Position numbers and translations under genes: made by a program. A DNA stretch of 64,000 nt from a virus: the IMG/VR virus record IMGVR_UViG_3300027770_001980, positions 62,001 through 126,000 of that record; one strand, 5' to 3'. Below the pieces are notes generated by a model. It did not search any database and was not told the DNA's origin. It worked only from the letters and a program-made list of their open reading frames with translations. Below, in pieces: positions 1 through 7,881 of the stretch; position 1 is the stretch's first letter; every line of letters begins with the position of its first letter.

Positions 1-1
1 G

Positions 2-586
2 CGTTTGGGTCTAAACTACAACAAAATTGATACTACTCTTACAGGGTCTGATAGCAAGACCAAACAAGATAAACAGGCAGTGGGTCTATACAGCATCTAC
101 AAAACTGACGGCGATATTGTAATGGTGAATAATTTTAACTATGGACAAAATGACATCAGCAATAGTCGTAGCGTAGGCGGATTGTTCAACAATGCCTATA
201 CAACAACGGGAAGTGATTTATGGGTTAACCACAGAGTTTATGCTCCTGAAATTGACAATGCAATTCGTCCTTTTGCTGGATATTCTGTAATACATTCAGA
301 AACAAATGGTTACAAAGAGTCCGGTAGTGTACAAAGTGCAAGAACAGTGGGCAGCACCAGCAGCGATACTGGATATGCAGAAGCAGGCGTTCGTGTTAGC
401 AAAAGAATCAACGATTTTGCTGTAACAGGCGAATTTGCTATGAATTCTGATACAAAAGTTACTGCTGAAGCAGGTATTACATATTCTCCATACAAAGATA
501 TGAGTGTTGGTTTATATGGAACTACCCAACAAGGGCTTGAAAATAAGACAGATACGTGGGCTTTAAAAGGTGTAATGAGATTTTAA
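2..586 (+). CDS. Autotransporter-like outer-membrane beta-barrel domain, C-terminal part (5' end outside window)
   Basis: The frame is open from the left edge, so the true start lies upstream; the TTG at position 5 is only the first possible start codon. The visible 194 residues alternate polar and hydrophobic residues in beta-hairpin fashion and carry glycine/aromatic strand signatures (VGLYSIYKTDGD, VGLYGTTQQGLE). They end in the strand WALKGVMRF; a terminal Phe is the usual recognition signal of BAM-assembled outer-membrane barrels. This resembles the autotransporter beta-domain family. In a phage it could be a host-surface-modifying protein or a fibre or adhesin borrowed from a bacterial autotransporter. 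It is followed within 45 bases by the putative holin gene. The barrel fold is moderately sure; the role is unknown. Confidence 0.6.
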   Translation, partial: RLGLNYNKIDTTLTGSDSKTKQDKQAVGLYSIYKTDGDIVMVNNFNYGQNDISNSRSVGGLFNNAYTTTGSDLWVNHRVYAPEIDNAIRPFAGYSVIHSETNGYKESGSVQSARTVGSTSSDTGYAEAGVRVSKRINDFAVTGEFAMNSDTKVTAEAGITYSPYKDMSVGLYGTTQQGLENKTDTWALKGVMRF

Positions 587-596
587 TCCAAAAGAT

Positions 597-604
597 AATA
601 AATA
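597..604 (+). promoter_or_regulatory. Putative T4-type late promoter (AATAAATA)
   Basis: AATAAATA differs from the T4 late consensus TATAAATA at one position. It lies 25 bases before the ATG at 630, leaving room for a GGAG ribosome site at 620-623. Confidence 0.4.
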
Positions 605-629
605 TCAGTACACTTAACTGGAGTACACT

Positions 630-1196
630 ATGGCCGACGAAGAAGTCAAAATGAGCGCAAGCGAGAAGAAAAAAGAAGATTGGATGAATTCAAAATGGCG
701 TCCAATGATGGGCTGGATGTACATGTCCGTATGTACTTTTGATTTTGTACTTGCACCTGTTATGTGGAGTCTATTACAAAGTCTAAGCCACGGATCTGTG
801 CAAACACAATGGCAACCATTGACGTTACAAGGTGCTGGTTTATTCCACATCGCAATGGGTGCTGTTCTTGGTATTGCTGCACACGGTCGTACACAGGAAA
901 AACTAAATGGTGCTAACAACGGTGGAATGCAACTCCCTTCTAATGCAGGAACTACATATGTTCCACCGGGAGCAACACCACAAGCAGGAGGTATGAACAA
1001 TGGCGGATTCAATGTACAAACAAGCAGTCCGTCAGCATTTGGCTCTCAGGCAGCAGGAGGAGTTAGCAACTCCGGTGGATTTGGCGCATCAGCACCAACA
1101 GGCTTTAATAGCAATCCAGGCTTTGGACCGCCTGCGGTTACTACAGGATTTGGAGGAAAACCAGCACCTGTACAACCACCACAACCTTTACTATAA
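630..1196 (+). CDS. Putative holin (3-TM type) with Gly/Pro-rich tail
   Basis: A protein of 188 residues. A charged N-terminus (1-25) is followed by KWRPMMGWMYMSVCTFDFVLAPVMW and, after a polar loop, a second hydrophobic segment LFHIAMGAVLGIAAHGRTQ (about 73-91). The WRP start, the aromatic membrane segment and the late AHGRTQEK motif match the family of three-TM holins known from gene-transfer agents and many T4-like aquatic phages. Such proteins permeabilise the inner membrane so that lytic enzymes escape. The last 95 residues are unusual: low-complexity Gly, Asn, Pro and Ala, probably disordered. A GGAG ribosome site stands 7 bases before the ATG. No endolysin lies beside it; the only muralytic domain seen is in the gp5-like hub. 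The family call is from pattern recognition, not a search. Confidence 0.6.
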   Translation: MADEEVKMSASEKKKEDWMNSKWRPMMGWMYMSVCTFDFVLAPVMWSLLQSLSHGSVQTQWQPLTLQGAGLFHIAMGAVLGIAAHGRTQEKLNGANNGGMQLPSNAGTTYVPPGATPQAGGMNNGGFNVQTSSPSAFGSQAAGGVSNSGGFGASAPTGFNSNPGFGPPAVTTGFGGKPAPVQPPQPLL

Positions 1197-1205
1197 GGAG
1201 TAGGT

Positions 1206-1328
1206 ATGTTAGAAACATTATTTTGGATCATCGTTGGAGCATTTATAGGATGGAATTTTCCACAACCTGCTTATGCTAAAATGCTACAAGAAAAATACTT
1301 ACAAAAGTATATAGATAAATTTAAATAG
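1206..1328 (+). CDS. Small single-span membrane protein (40 aa)
   Basis: This short gene starts at ATG 1206 behind a strong AAGGAG site (1195-1200) and encodes 40 residues. Residues 2-16 (LETLFWIIVGAFIGW) form one hydrophobic segment; the rest is a lysine/tyrosine-rich tail (KMLQEKYLQKYIDKFK) that could form an amphipathic helix. It sits between the putative holin and a small exported protein, so a lysis-related or membrane role is possible but unproven. The ribosome site and tight packing are the main reasons to call it a gene. Confidence 0.6.
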   Translation: MLETLFWIIVGAFIGWNFPQPAYAKMLQEKYLQKYIDKFK

Positions 1329-1336
1329 GAGTTGGT

Positions 1337-1546
1337 ATGAATAAACTATTAGAAATATTGTTATTAAGCATGGTAGTCAGCACAGCATATGCTGGTGGCG
1401 AGATGAAAGAAGTATGCCACGATAAAATGGACAAGGCCGGCAAGCCTGTAATGAAGAACGGTCAGCCCGTTCAAGAGTGTAAGAAAATCAAAGTGCATAA
1501 GAAATTAGAAGGCACCGCGGTTCCAGAGGATAAGAAAAAGAAATAA
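1337..1546 (+). CDS. Small exported protein with signal peptide
   Basis: A protein of 69 residues with a clear Sec signal peptide: positively charged start, hydrophobic core LLEILLLSMVV, and an AYA cleavage motif at about residue 19. There is no lipobox cysteine. The mature part (about 50 residues) has two cysteines (CHDK and ECKK) that could form a periplasmic disulfide, and it is very lysine-rich with a KKKK end. Its place after the holin-like gene would suit a periplasmic lysis helper, but nothing shows spanin features such as a coiled coil or a lipid anchor. The function is unknown. A terminator hairpin follows 20 bases downstream. Confidence 0.6.
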   Translation: MNKLLEILLLSMVVSTAYAGGEMKEVCHDKMDKAGKPVMKNGQPVQECKKIKVHKKLEGTAVPEDKKKK

Positions 1547-1552
1547 AAGTTC

Positions 1553-1581
1553 TTGACATCACTCGGAAGGTATAGTATAAT
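1553..1581 (+). promoter_or_regulatory. Sigma70-type promoter for dnaJ-def-clpA
   Basis: A TTGACA box (1553-1558) and a TATAAT box (1576-1581) are separated by exactly 17 bases, a full match to the bacterial sigma70 consensus. Transcription would begin near 1588, giving a leader under 20 bases before ATG 1605. The -10 box lies inside the terminator hairpin described at 1567-1599. Confidence 0.8.
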
Positions 1582-1599
1582 TACTACTATACCTTTTTT
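1567..1599 (+). terminator. Intrinsic terminator overlapping the dnaJ promoter
   Basis: AAGGTATAGTA (1567-1577) pairs perfectly with TACTATACCTT (1585-1595) across a 7-base loop, and the T-run continues to 1599. This is an 11-bp, AT-rich stem with a U-tract, positioned to stop transcripts from the holin region. The loop side contains the -10 box of the next promoter. Confidence 0.65.
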
Positions 1600-1604
1600 C
1601 TATT

Positions 1605-2426
1605 ATGGATCATTATACAACTTTAGGCGTTGACAGAAACGCAGGACCAGAAGACATCAAGCAGGCCTATCGAAAATTGGCCATGAAACATCACCCTGAC
1701 CGAAATGGCGGAGATGATAGCAAATTCAAACAACTACAGGAAGCATACGATACCTTGAGTGATCCGGGCAAACGTCAACAATACGACAACCCAATGCCAC
1801 AAGGTTTCCACGGTGGACCTCCTCCGGGATTTGAAGACATGTTCTCACATATGTTTGGAGGAAATCATCCATTTGGCGACATATTTGGACGTAGGCCACA
1901 ACCTGTGAGAAACAGGAATTTGAATATGCAAACAGATATTACCTTTGAAGAGTCATTCTTTGGTAAGAATCTCATTGCCACTATCCAACTACCGTCGGGT
2001 AGAGATCAAGTATTAGAAGTCAAAATACCAGCAGGTGTTGCCGACGGAACTACTTTACGTTTAGCAGGTATGGGTGACGATAGCATAGGAAATATGCCAA
2101 GAGGTGACATTCATCTAACAGTACGTGTGGCTCCGCATCCTGAATATCAAAGACAAGGTGACGATCTGGTTCGATCACTATCTATCAATTGTTTAGATGC
2201 GATACTTGGTAAAACAGTAACATTCGAAACTATCGATCGTCGTAGATTAGAGATCAACATAACACCAGGTACGCAACATGGTCAAACATTAGCAGTACAA
2301 GGTTATGGTATGCCGAATATGTCTAACAGTTATATGAAAGGACGATTGCTATTAAATATCAATATCACCATTCCGACTAATTTAAATCAGAGACAAAAAG
2401 ATCTCATTAGACAGGCCTTAGTATGA
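1605..2426 (+). CDS. DnaJ/CbpA-like J-domain co-chaperone
   Basis: A protein of 273 residues. Residues 1-62 are a J domain (DHYTTLGVDRNAGPEDIKQAYRKLAMKHHPDRNGG) with the HPD tripeptide needed to stimulate Hsp70 ATPase. A short Gly/Phe/Pro region (about 64-105) follows, then a DnaJ C-terminal substrate-binding domain (about 108-270). The cysteine zinc-finger domain is absent, so this is the CbpA or type II form. It would recruit host DnaK to phage proteins. It overlaps def by 4 bases (ATGA) and is co-transcribed with def and clpA from the promoter at 1553. A phage carrying its own J-protein together with an unfoldase and a deformylase is uncommon. Confidence 0.88.
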   Translation: MDHYTTLGVDRNAGPEDIKQAYRKLAMKHHPDRNGGDDSKFKQLQEAYDTLSDPGKRQQYDNPMPQGFHGGPPPGFEDMFSHMFGGNHPFGDIFGRRPQPVRNRNLNMQTDITFEESFFGKNLIATIQLPSGRDQVLEVKIPAGVADGTTLRLAGMGDDSIGNMPRGDIHLTVRVAPHPEYQRQGDDLVRSLSINCLDAILGKTVTFETIDRRRLEINITPGTQHGQTLAVQGYGMPNMSNSYMKGRLLLNINITIPTNLNQRQKDLIRQALV

Positions 2427-2923
2427 AGATAGTTAAATTTCCCGACGCTATACTACGTAAGAGTATGCCAGCATTTGATTTCAATAATCCCGTCATGGAT
2501 CCAGTCAAACTTGAAACAGACATGATTGACGCTATGCTGGCATTAGATGGTATAGGTCTTGCTGCTAATCAAGTGGGTATTGAAACCCGTGTGTTTGTTA
2601 TGGGACACAGAGATAATCCAGACGCAGCACAGGCATTCTTCAATCCGGTTGTTACTGATAATACAGAAGATATTGCCGATATGGAGGAAGGCTGCTTGAG
2701 TTTTCCTGGAATCTATGTTAAAGTTAAGAGACCTACAAAAATCAAAGCACGTTGGCAGAACAGCCAGGGTGAATTTGAGGAAGGTGAGTTTGATGGATAT
2801 AACTGTAAGTGCTTCTTACACGAATACGACCATCTTGAAGGAATCGTGTTCCAAGATAGAGTTAGCACTCTGAAATGGGCCATGGCAGTAAAGAAAACTA
2901 AACAAAAGAGAAAACACAAATAA
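2423..2923 (+). CDS. def: Peptide deformylase
   Basis: A protein of 166 residues containing the three deformylase motifs in order: GIGLAANQVG (about 43-52), EGCLSFPG (about 89-96) and HEYDHLEG (about 133-140). The cysteine of motif 2 and the two histidines of motif 3 are the metal ligands, and the Glu of HEYDH is catalytic, so the enzyme looks intact. It removes the formyl group from nascent protein N-termini. Phage deformylases are known from aquatic T4-like phages, where they are thought to speed maturation of short-lived proteins. The C-terminal tail is lysine-rich (KKTKQKRKHK). The gene overlaps dnaJ by 4 bases and its stop abuts the clpA start (TAATG). Confidence 0.93.
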   Translation: MKIVKFPDAILRKSMPAFDFNNPVMDPVKLETDMIDAMLALDGIGLAANQVGIETRVFVMGHRDNPDAAQAFFNPVVTDNTEDIADMEEGCLSFPGIYVKVKRPTKIKARWQNSQGEFEEGEFDGYNCKCFLHEYDHLEGIVFQDRVSTLKWAMAVKKTKQKRKHK

Positions 2924-5205
2924 TGCTACAACCAAATAAAGACCTCGAAGATATTTTTGAATCAGCCGTTGGATATGCTAACGAGCATCGTCATGAATAC
3001 CTTACATTGGAACACTTCTTATATGGTATGGTGAAGAACGAACAGTTTGCAAAACTATTGACAAACTTTGGTGCTAAAGTAGATACGATAATCTCCGATC
3101 TTGAAACATTCATTAATGAAAATTTAAAAGAAATCGTCAACGATAGCGTAGATCGTCCTAAGAAAACTGCCACTGTTGATCGTATGCTACATCGTGCATA
3201 CAATACAGCATTATTCTCCGGAAGAAAAATAATTGAACCTGTGGACTGCTTTATCAGCATTTTCGCAGAGAAGAAAAGTCATGCATGTTACTTCGTAAGA
3301 AAAGCCAATATTGATAAAGACAAATTTATTAGTTATGTGCAGAAAGAGCAAGTAGAAGATGTTGAGGAAGAAGGTGAAAAACCGGTCAATCCTCAAGTTG
3401 AACGTATGCTTAATCAATTCTGTGTCAATCTATCTGCTCGTGCTAAAGGTAAGAAGATTGATCCTGTTATTGGGCGCGAGAAAGAACTCGAAGAAGTTGA
3501 ATTAGTATTGGCCCGTAGAAATAAATCTAACGTGATGCTGATTGGTGATCCGGGTGTGGGTAAGACTGCTATTGCTGAAGGACTTGCACGTAAGATACAC
3601 GAAGGTGCTGTTCCTAAATTCATCCAAGAACATACTGTTTACAGTCTCGATATTAGTGCATTGTTAGCAGGCAGCAAGTATCGTGGAGACTTTGAAGAAC
3701 GTCTTAAAATGGTAATTGGTGCTCTCGAGAAGAAAAAGAACTGTATCTTGTTCATTGATGAGGCACATATGATGAGTGGTGCTGGTGCCAGTAGTGGTGG
3801 CAGTAATGATATGGCCAATATGCTTAAACCAGCATTGAGCAAGGGCACTATCAAAGTGGTAGCCAGCACAACATGGGAAGAATATCGCAAGCACTTTGAA
3901 AAGGATCGTGCTCTAATGCGTAGATTCCAACGTGTTACTGTTGATGAGCCAAATGAAGCAACCTGTATTAAGATCCTTAAAGGACTTAAGAAGTATTACG
4001 AGAAACATCACGGTGTTAAGATCACCAACCAAGCAATCACCGATGCTGTAACTTACTCTGTCAAGTATATGACTGATAAGAAACTGCCGGACAAGGCCAT
4101 CGATCTTATCGATTGTGCCAGTGCTCGCTTCAAGATCAAAGATGAGGAAAACGGTGTAGTGGATCACGATGAGATCATGTTTGAAGTGGCTAAGATCGCT
4201 AATCTTCCACTGGAACAGATCAATGCCAAAGAAGGTAGCAATCTTGCAGGACTCGAAAAAGGCATGCGTGGTAAAGTGTTCGGACAAGAGAAAGCGATCG
4301 AAACATTGCTGGACAAGATCTTTATTGCACAGGCAGGACTAAAAGCATTCAATAAACCCGTTGGTAGTTTCTTGTTTGTTGGCCCAACTGGTGTAGGTAA
4401 GACAGAAGTTGCTAAACAACTGGCTTCTAACATGGGAATCAAACTAATACGCTTTGATATGAGTGAATTCCAAGAGAAACACAGCGTGGCCAAGTTCATC
4501 GGTGCACCTCCTGGATATGTAGGCTTTGAAGATAACGCAGGACAACTGATCACTAACCTACAAGAAACACCAAACTGTGTGCTATTGTTAGATGAAGTTG
4601 AAAAAGCACATCCTGATGTTCTAACAGTCATGCTACAGTTGATGGACAATGGCTTTATCACCGGCAGCAATGGCAAGAAAGCAGACGGACGCAACGCTAT
4701 TATCATCATGACCAGTAACTTGGGTGCTGCTGATGCTGAAAAGAACGGTGTTGGATTTGGTAGTTTAGATCGCGATAGTGATCCTAAGGATGCTGTCAAC
4801 AAGTTCTTTGCACCTGAATTCCGCAATCGTTTAGATGGTATCATCAAGTTTGGTAAGTTGGATCAAACCAGCATGACTAAAGTGGTTAAGAAGTTTGTTG
4901 ATGATCTGAACGCATTGATCAAAGATAAGAATGTCAGTATTAAACCCAATGCAGAGGCTATTGAGTATCTGATCAAGAAAGGATTTGATAGCAAGATGGG
5001 TGCAAGACCACTACAGCGTACCATTGATGAATACATCAAGAAGCCATTGAGCAAGGAAATCTTGTTTGGCAAGTTGACTAACGGTGGAGTAGTTGAGATA
5101 TCTGTTGAGAAAGATCAACTAAAACTCAATGTGATTGAAGTATTGCCAGTTGAACGAGTTAAGGTAGTGGACAAAGATGCAGATACAGAAACTATCGTCC
5201 AGTAA
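2923..5205 (+). CDS. clpA: ClpA-type AAA+ protein unfoldase
   Basis: A protein of 760 residues, full ClpA length. It has an N-terminal Clp repeat domain (about 1-145, with the HRHEYLTLEHFLYGM motif), a first AAA module with Walker A GDPGVGKT (208-215) and Walker B ILFIDEAH, and a second module with Walker A GPTGVGKT (487-494) and VLLLDEVEKAHPDV. No ClpB-type middle coiled coil is present. At 610-612 a VGF tripeptide sits where ClpA carries the IGL loop that docks onto ClpP, so it may use host ClpP for proteolysis. It lies directly after def and dnaJ. Its phage role could be destruction of host proteins or remodelling of virion assembly intermediates; neither is shown. Confidence 0.9.
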   Translation: MLQPNKDLEDIFESAVGYANEHRHEYLTLEHFLYGMVKNEQFAKLLTNFGAKVDTIISDLETFINENLKEIVNDSVDRPKKTATVDRMLHRAYNTALFSGRKIIEPVDCFISIFAEKKSHACYFVRKANIDKDKFISYVQKEQVEDVEEEGEKPVNPQVERMLNQFCVNLSARAKGKKIDPVIGREKELEEVELVLARRNKSNVMLIGDPGVGKTAIAEGLARKIHEGAVPKFIQEHTVYSLDISALLAGSKYRGDFEERLKMVIGALEKKKNCILFIDEAHMMSGAGASSGGSNDMANMLKPALSKGTIKVVASTTWEEYRKHFEKDRALMRRFQRVTVDEPNEATCIKILKGLKKYYEKHHGVKITNQAITDAVTYSVKYMTDKKLPDKAIDLIDCASARFKIKDEENGVVDHDEIMFEVAKIANLPLEQINAKEGSNLAGLEKGMRGKVFGQEKAIETLLDKIFIAQAGLKAFNKPVGSFLFVGPTGVGKTEVAKQLASNMGIKLIRFDMSEFQEKHSVAKFIGAPPGYVGFEDNAGQLITNLQETPNCVLLLDEVEKAHPDVLTVMLQLMDNGFITGSNGKKADGRNAIIIMTSNLGAADAEKNGVGFGSLDRDSDPKDAVNKFFAPEFRNRLDGIIKFGKLDQTSMTKVVKKFVDDLNALIKDKNVSIKPNAEAIEYLIKKGFDSKMGARPLQRTIDEYIKKPLSKEILFGKLTNGGVVEISVEKDQLKLNVIEVLPVERVKVVDKDADTETIVQ

Positions 5206-5869
5206 GTTATTCTATAACAAATGGCCCTATAAGATCGAATGCGTGGTCAAAGGAGCCAGTAGGATTAGCCTTACCGGCATAGAAGAAACCAGATCTCTCT
5301 GTCTCGGACTGCGCCAGAATGCGACTCCCTATTGGAGTCTCAGTGCCCTGAACAAAGAGGAAATGTCTGATCTATTGGCGTTTACTTACGCGGTGGAACC
5401 ATTTGTGGGTCTCAAAGATCAGTTACAGATCAGATGCGAAAATAGTCACTACAATATTTTTTGTAAAGATCTGGTATTTCTGGAAACCATCCATAACGCT
5501 TTAGAACCCTGGGTTTATCGAGTAGTAGGTCCTACCACAGAAGAAGAGCGTGAATTCATGTTAGACAATGGATATAAGAAGATCCTGCGTGATACATTGC
5601 CCTATGGTGATTATCAATACAAAGTCTATTTCGAACCACTGTGGAATACGGCTGATCGACGGGATTTTTTTAAATGGGCTACACAGCGTCCGGACCTTTT
5701 CATCATAAAAACCGGTACTGAAAAATGGTTGCAGGGTTCGAGATGGGTGCATGACCCACATATGTATGTAAAAGATGCAAAAACCATGACCATGTTAGGG
5801 TTGAAGATCAGCGGTTATGTTAGACGAGTAGACGAATTCATACTACGGGAGAACTTAATGACGGCATAA
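5177..5869 (+). CDS. Conserved phage protein of unknown function
   Basis: A protein of 230 residues that starts at an ATG 29 bases inside the clpA end in another frame, a common arrangement in this genome. It is rich in aromatic and charged residues (KLFYNKWPYKIECVVKGA near the start, GSRWVHDPHMYVKDAKTMTMLG near the end) with no signal peptide, membrane span or motif I can assign. Base composition and codon use match the neighbours. Its stop codon overlaps the ATAAATA late-promoter motif for the next gene, which suggests it ends the early clpA unit. I do not recognise the family. Confidence 0.7.
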   Translation: MQIQKLSSSKLFYNKWPYKIECVVKGASRISLTGIEETRSLCLGLRQNATPYWSLSALNKEEMSDLLAFTYAVEPFVGLKDQLQIRCENSHYNIFCKDLVFLETIHNALEPWVYRVVGPTTEEEREFMLDNGYKKILRDTLPYGDYQYKVYFEPLWNTADRRDFFKWATQRPDLFIIKTGTEKWLQGSRWVHDPHMYVKDAKTMTMLGLKISGYVRRVDEFILRENLMTA

Positions 5870-5872
5870 ATA
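5866..5872 (+). promoter_or_regulatory. Putative late promoter (cATAAATA) for the fibre/cargo operon
   Basis: ATAAATA follows a C, so one base differs from TATAAATA. The motif ends 8 bases before ATG 5880. With T4 spacing, transcription would begin within about 3 bases of the start codon, so this mRNA would be nearly leaderless. No Shine-Dalgarno sequence is present. Confidence 0.45.
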
Positions 5873-5879
5873 CTTTATT

Positions 5880-6320
5880 ATGCCAGCATTAAGTCAATCC
5901 CTAACATTTAAAATCAATAACAGTGACACCGTATCTGTAAGTTATCCGAATACGGGTACCACAGCACTAATTTACACCAGCGAACGCATCAAGGGGGATG
6001 GGTATTTCGGTGGTAGCGACGGTGTTCATACCGTATTCTGGAGCGTGGCCGAGTTTGTAGGTACCATTGAAATACAAGGTACCTTAGCATCCGAGCCGGG
6101 TGATTCTGACTGGACCAGTGTAAGACTCACCGAACCTGGCACTAAATTCTATATTGACACCACTGGGTTAGTTACAGATGCAGGTGTTGATAGCACTCGA
6201 TATGTGTTTGAGACCACCGCTAACAAATCTTATAATTTCACTGGAAATTTTGTCTGGCTACGCGGTCGTATCAGTGAATTTGAGCAAGGTGTGATGAATG
6301 GCATCAGTATAAACAGGTAA
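5880..6320 (+). CDS. Putative virion structural protein
   Basis: A protein of 146 residues, predicted all-beta: alternating Ser/Thr/Gly-rich strands with no charged clusters. It ends in FVWLRGRISEFEQGVMNGISINR, an ending I associate with small decoration or fibre-linked proteins of aquatic T4-like phages. There is no ribosome site before the ATG, and the gene stands directly after a late-promoter motif. The fibre-like gene follows after 10 bases. A head-decoration role is as possible as a tail role. Confidence 0.6.
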   Translation: MPALSQSLTFKINNSDTVSVSYPNTGTTALIYTSERIKGDGYFGGSDGVHTVFWSVAEFVGTIEIQGTLASEPGDSDWTSVRLTEPGTKFYIDTTGLVTDAGVDSTRYVFETTANKSYNFTGNFVWLRGRISEFEQGVMNGISINR

Positions 6321-6330
6321 TGGAATCACT

Positions 6331-7875
6331 ATGGCAAAACAAACAATAAATGTAGGAAGTGGAGAATATGCAGGTGATGGTGAAAGCCTGCGTTCAGCAT
6401 TGGTTAAGACCAATGAAAATTTCGACGAAGTTTACACAAATATTGATATTATCAATACTGCTGGTTATATAACTATTGATTCAGTACCAACCAATGTAGG
6501 TGATTTTAACAATGATGTTGGTTACCTAACCACAGAAACATTACCTGCATATCCTACAGTACCAACCAATGTAGGTGATTTTAACAATGATGTCGGTTAC
6601 CTAACCACAGACACATTACCTGCAACACCAACTGATCGATTAACAGCAGGGACAACTGCTACATTAGTATTGCTTGATGACGGAACACTCAAACTTACAC
6701 ATCCCACCGAATGGTGGAGTGGTGCTTATTCTTTAGAGATACAAAAAGACGCAGGTAACTATCATACTTTTAAGAGTTCCTATGGGTTAAGTCTACAGGC
6801 AACACCTGTTCCTAATGGCTATGGACTTAATACAAACACTAACTTTGTAGATATTTTCCACGATGGCGTCAGTGTTAATGTAAATGATAACACTTGGGGA
6901 TTTGGAACAGATGGTAGTTTAGCATTTCCAACAGCGGGGGCAGAATGGCCTATAACAGAATATTATGTTCCTACTCTTATCGGTAAAGATCAAATATCTT
7001 TTGCTACATATAATGCTGAAAATAGCACAAGTTCATATGCCGTATCAACTCAGGATAACAAAAGTTGGGAAGTATTTGCTGAAGATGATGTGGTCGGTTA
7101 TGGTTCTGGATGGGCATATCTAAGGGTAGAATTACCCACAATAGATACCCCTCAAGTTAATATTGAAACCAGGAAAGGTATTGATGGTGTTGACTATACT
7201 TGGACATTTGACGCAGATGGCAAATTAACCACACCTGGACATATTATCCCTAATGCTGATCTCGCATACGATTTAGGCAGCACCTCCAGTCAATGGAGAA
7301 ACCTATACGTTGGAACAGGTTTAGTATTTGTTGCTAACACACTGACCGATATCGGCATCACATTTGCCGATGGTTCTAGACTTACTTCAAGCAATGGTAT
7401 TGGAAGAACATCAATCGGTGATACCTATGTATCAGGTGCTTTCCAACAATTAACAATAGCAGATGATGAAGGAACATTGATTACAATTGCTGGAGGAAAC
7501 AGCCTCTTTAGATTACCACAACTAACCGCAGACATGTTAGGTGCTGAATTTGAATTTTATTTCTCTGATGTTGCTGGACAAGTTTATATACAGAGTTATT
7601 ATACAGGTGTTAGAGAAACCACCGATGTCTTTAGAGGTTCGATATATGTTGGAGTAGACAACGCAACTACTGGTAAGCTGCACACAGCCACTGCAACAAC
7701 TTCAACTGCCTGTGTTTTATTCCTTGGACAACATCATGCCAAGGAAGGCAGTTATATTAAAGTTAAAGCTATTGCGTTTGACACAGTAGGTACTTGGATG
7801 TTTCAAGGCATGTGCGTAGGTGATACCGGACAAACTCCTAATAGTTCAGACCATCCTTTCCAAGATTATAACTAA
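6331..7875 (+). CDS. Tail-fibre-like structural protein
   Basis: A protein of 514 residues. The N-terminus (AKQTINVGSGEYAGDGESLRSALVKTNENFDEVY, about 2-35) is typical of attachment regions of phage fibre proteins. Two copies of a 25-residue repeat follow (VPTNVGDFNNDVGYLTT, about 52-98). A mid-region motif, AYDLGSTSSQWRNLYVG (about 311-327), is common in trimeric fibres. The C-terminal part is beta-rich with a final Cys-containing section, possibly the receptor-binding tip. It lies in the late plus-strand operon, away from the main tail block on the minus strand, so it may form a capsid fibre rather than a tail fibre. Confidence 0.7.
   Translation: MAKQTINVGSGEYAGDGESLRSALVKTNENFDEVYTNIDIINTAGYITIDSVPTNVGDFNNDVGYLTTETLPAYPTVPTNVGDFNNDVGYLTTDTLPATPTDRLTAGTTATLVLLDDGTLKLTHPTEWWSGAYSLEIQKDAGNYHTFKSSYGLSLQATPVPNGYGLNTNTNFVDIFHDGVSVNVNDNTWGFGTDGSLAFPTAGAEWPITEYYVPTLIGKDQISFATYNAENSTSSYAVSTQDNKSWEVFAEDDVVGYGSGWAYLRVELPTIDTPQVNIETRKGIDGVDYTWTFDADGKLTTPGHIIPNADLAYDLGSTSSQWRNLYVGTGLVFVANTLTDIGITFADGSRLTSSNGIGRTSIGDTYVSGAFQQLTIADDEGTLITIAGGNSLFRLPQLTADMLGAEFEFYFSDVAGQVYIQSYYTGVRETTDVFRGSIYVGVDNATTGKLHTATATTSTACVLFLGQHHAKEGSYIKVKAIAFDTVGTWMFQGMCVGDTGQTPNSSDHPFQDYN
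6482..6624 (+). repeat. Tandem 75-bp direct repeat inside the fibre gene
   Basis: Two 68-base copies (6482-6549 and 6557-6624), 75 bases apart, are nearly identical in sequence and keep the reading frame. They encode the VPTNVGDFNNDVGYLTT unit and indicate a recent in-frame duplication. Confidence 0.85.
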
Positions 7876-7881
7876 AATATC

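Noticed and set aside
5-7. TTG as the start of the beta-barrel gene
   Set aside because: The frame is open at the left edge and the protein would lack any signal peptide, so this is an internal codon.
614-1012. Minus-strand frame antisense to the holin gene
   Set aside because: The plus-strand holin has a ribosome site and membrane pattern; the opposite frame has none.
4164-4847. Open frame of 227 codons on the minus strand
   Set aside because: Antisense to the second AAA module of ClpA. The long opposite frame is produced by codon bias, and no ribosome site stands before it.
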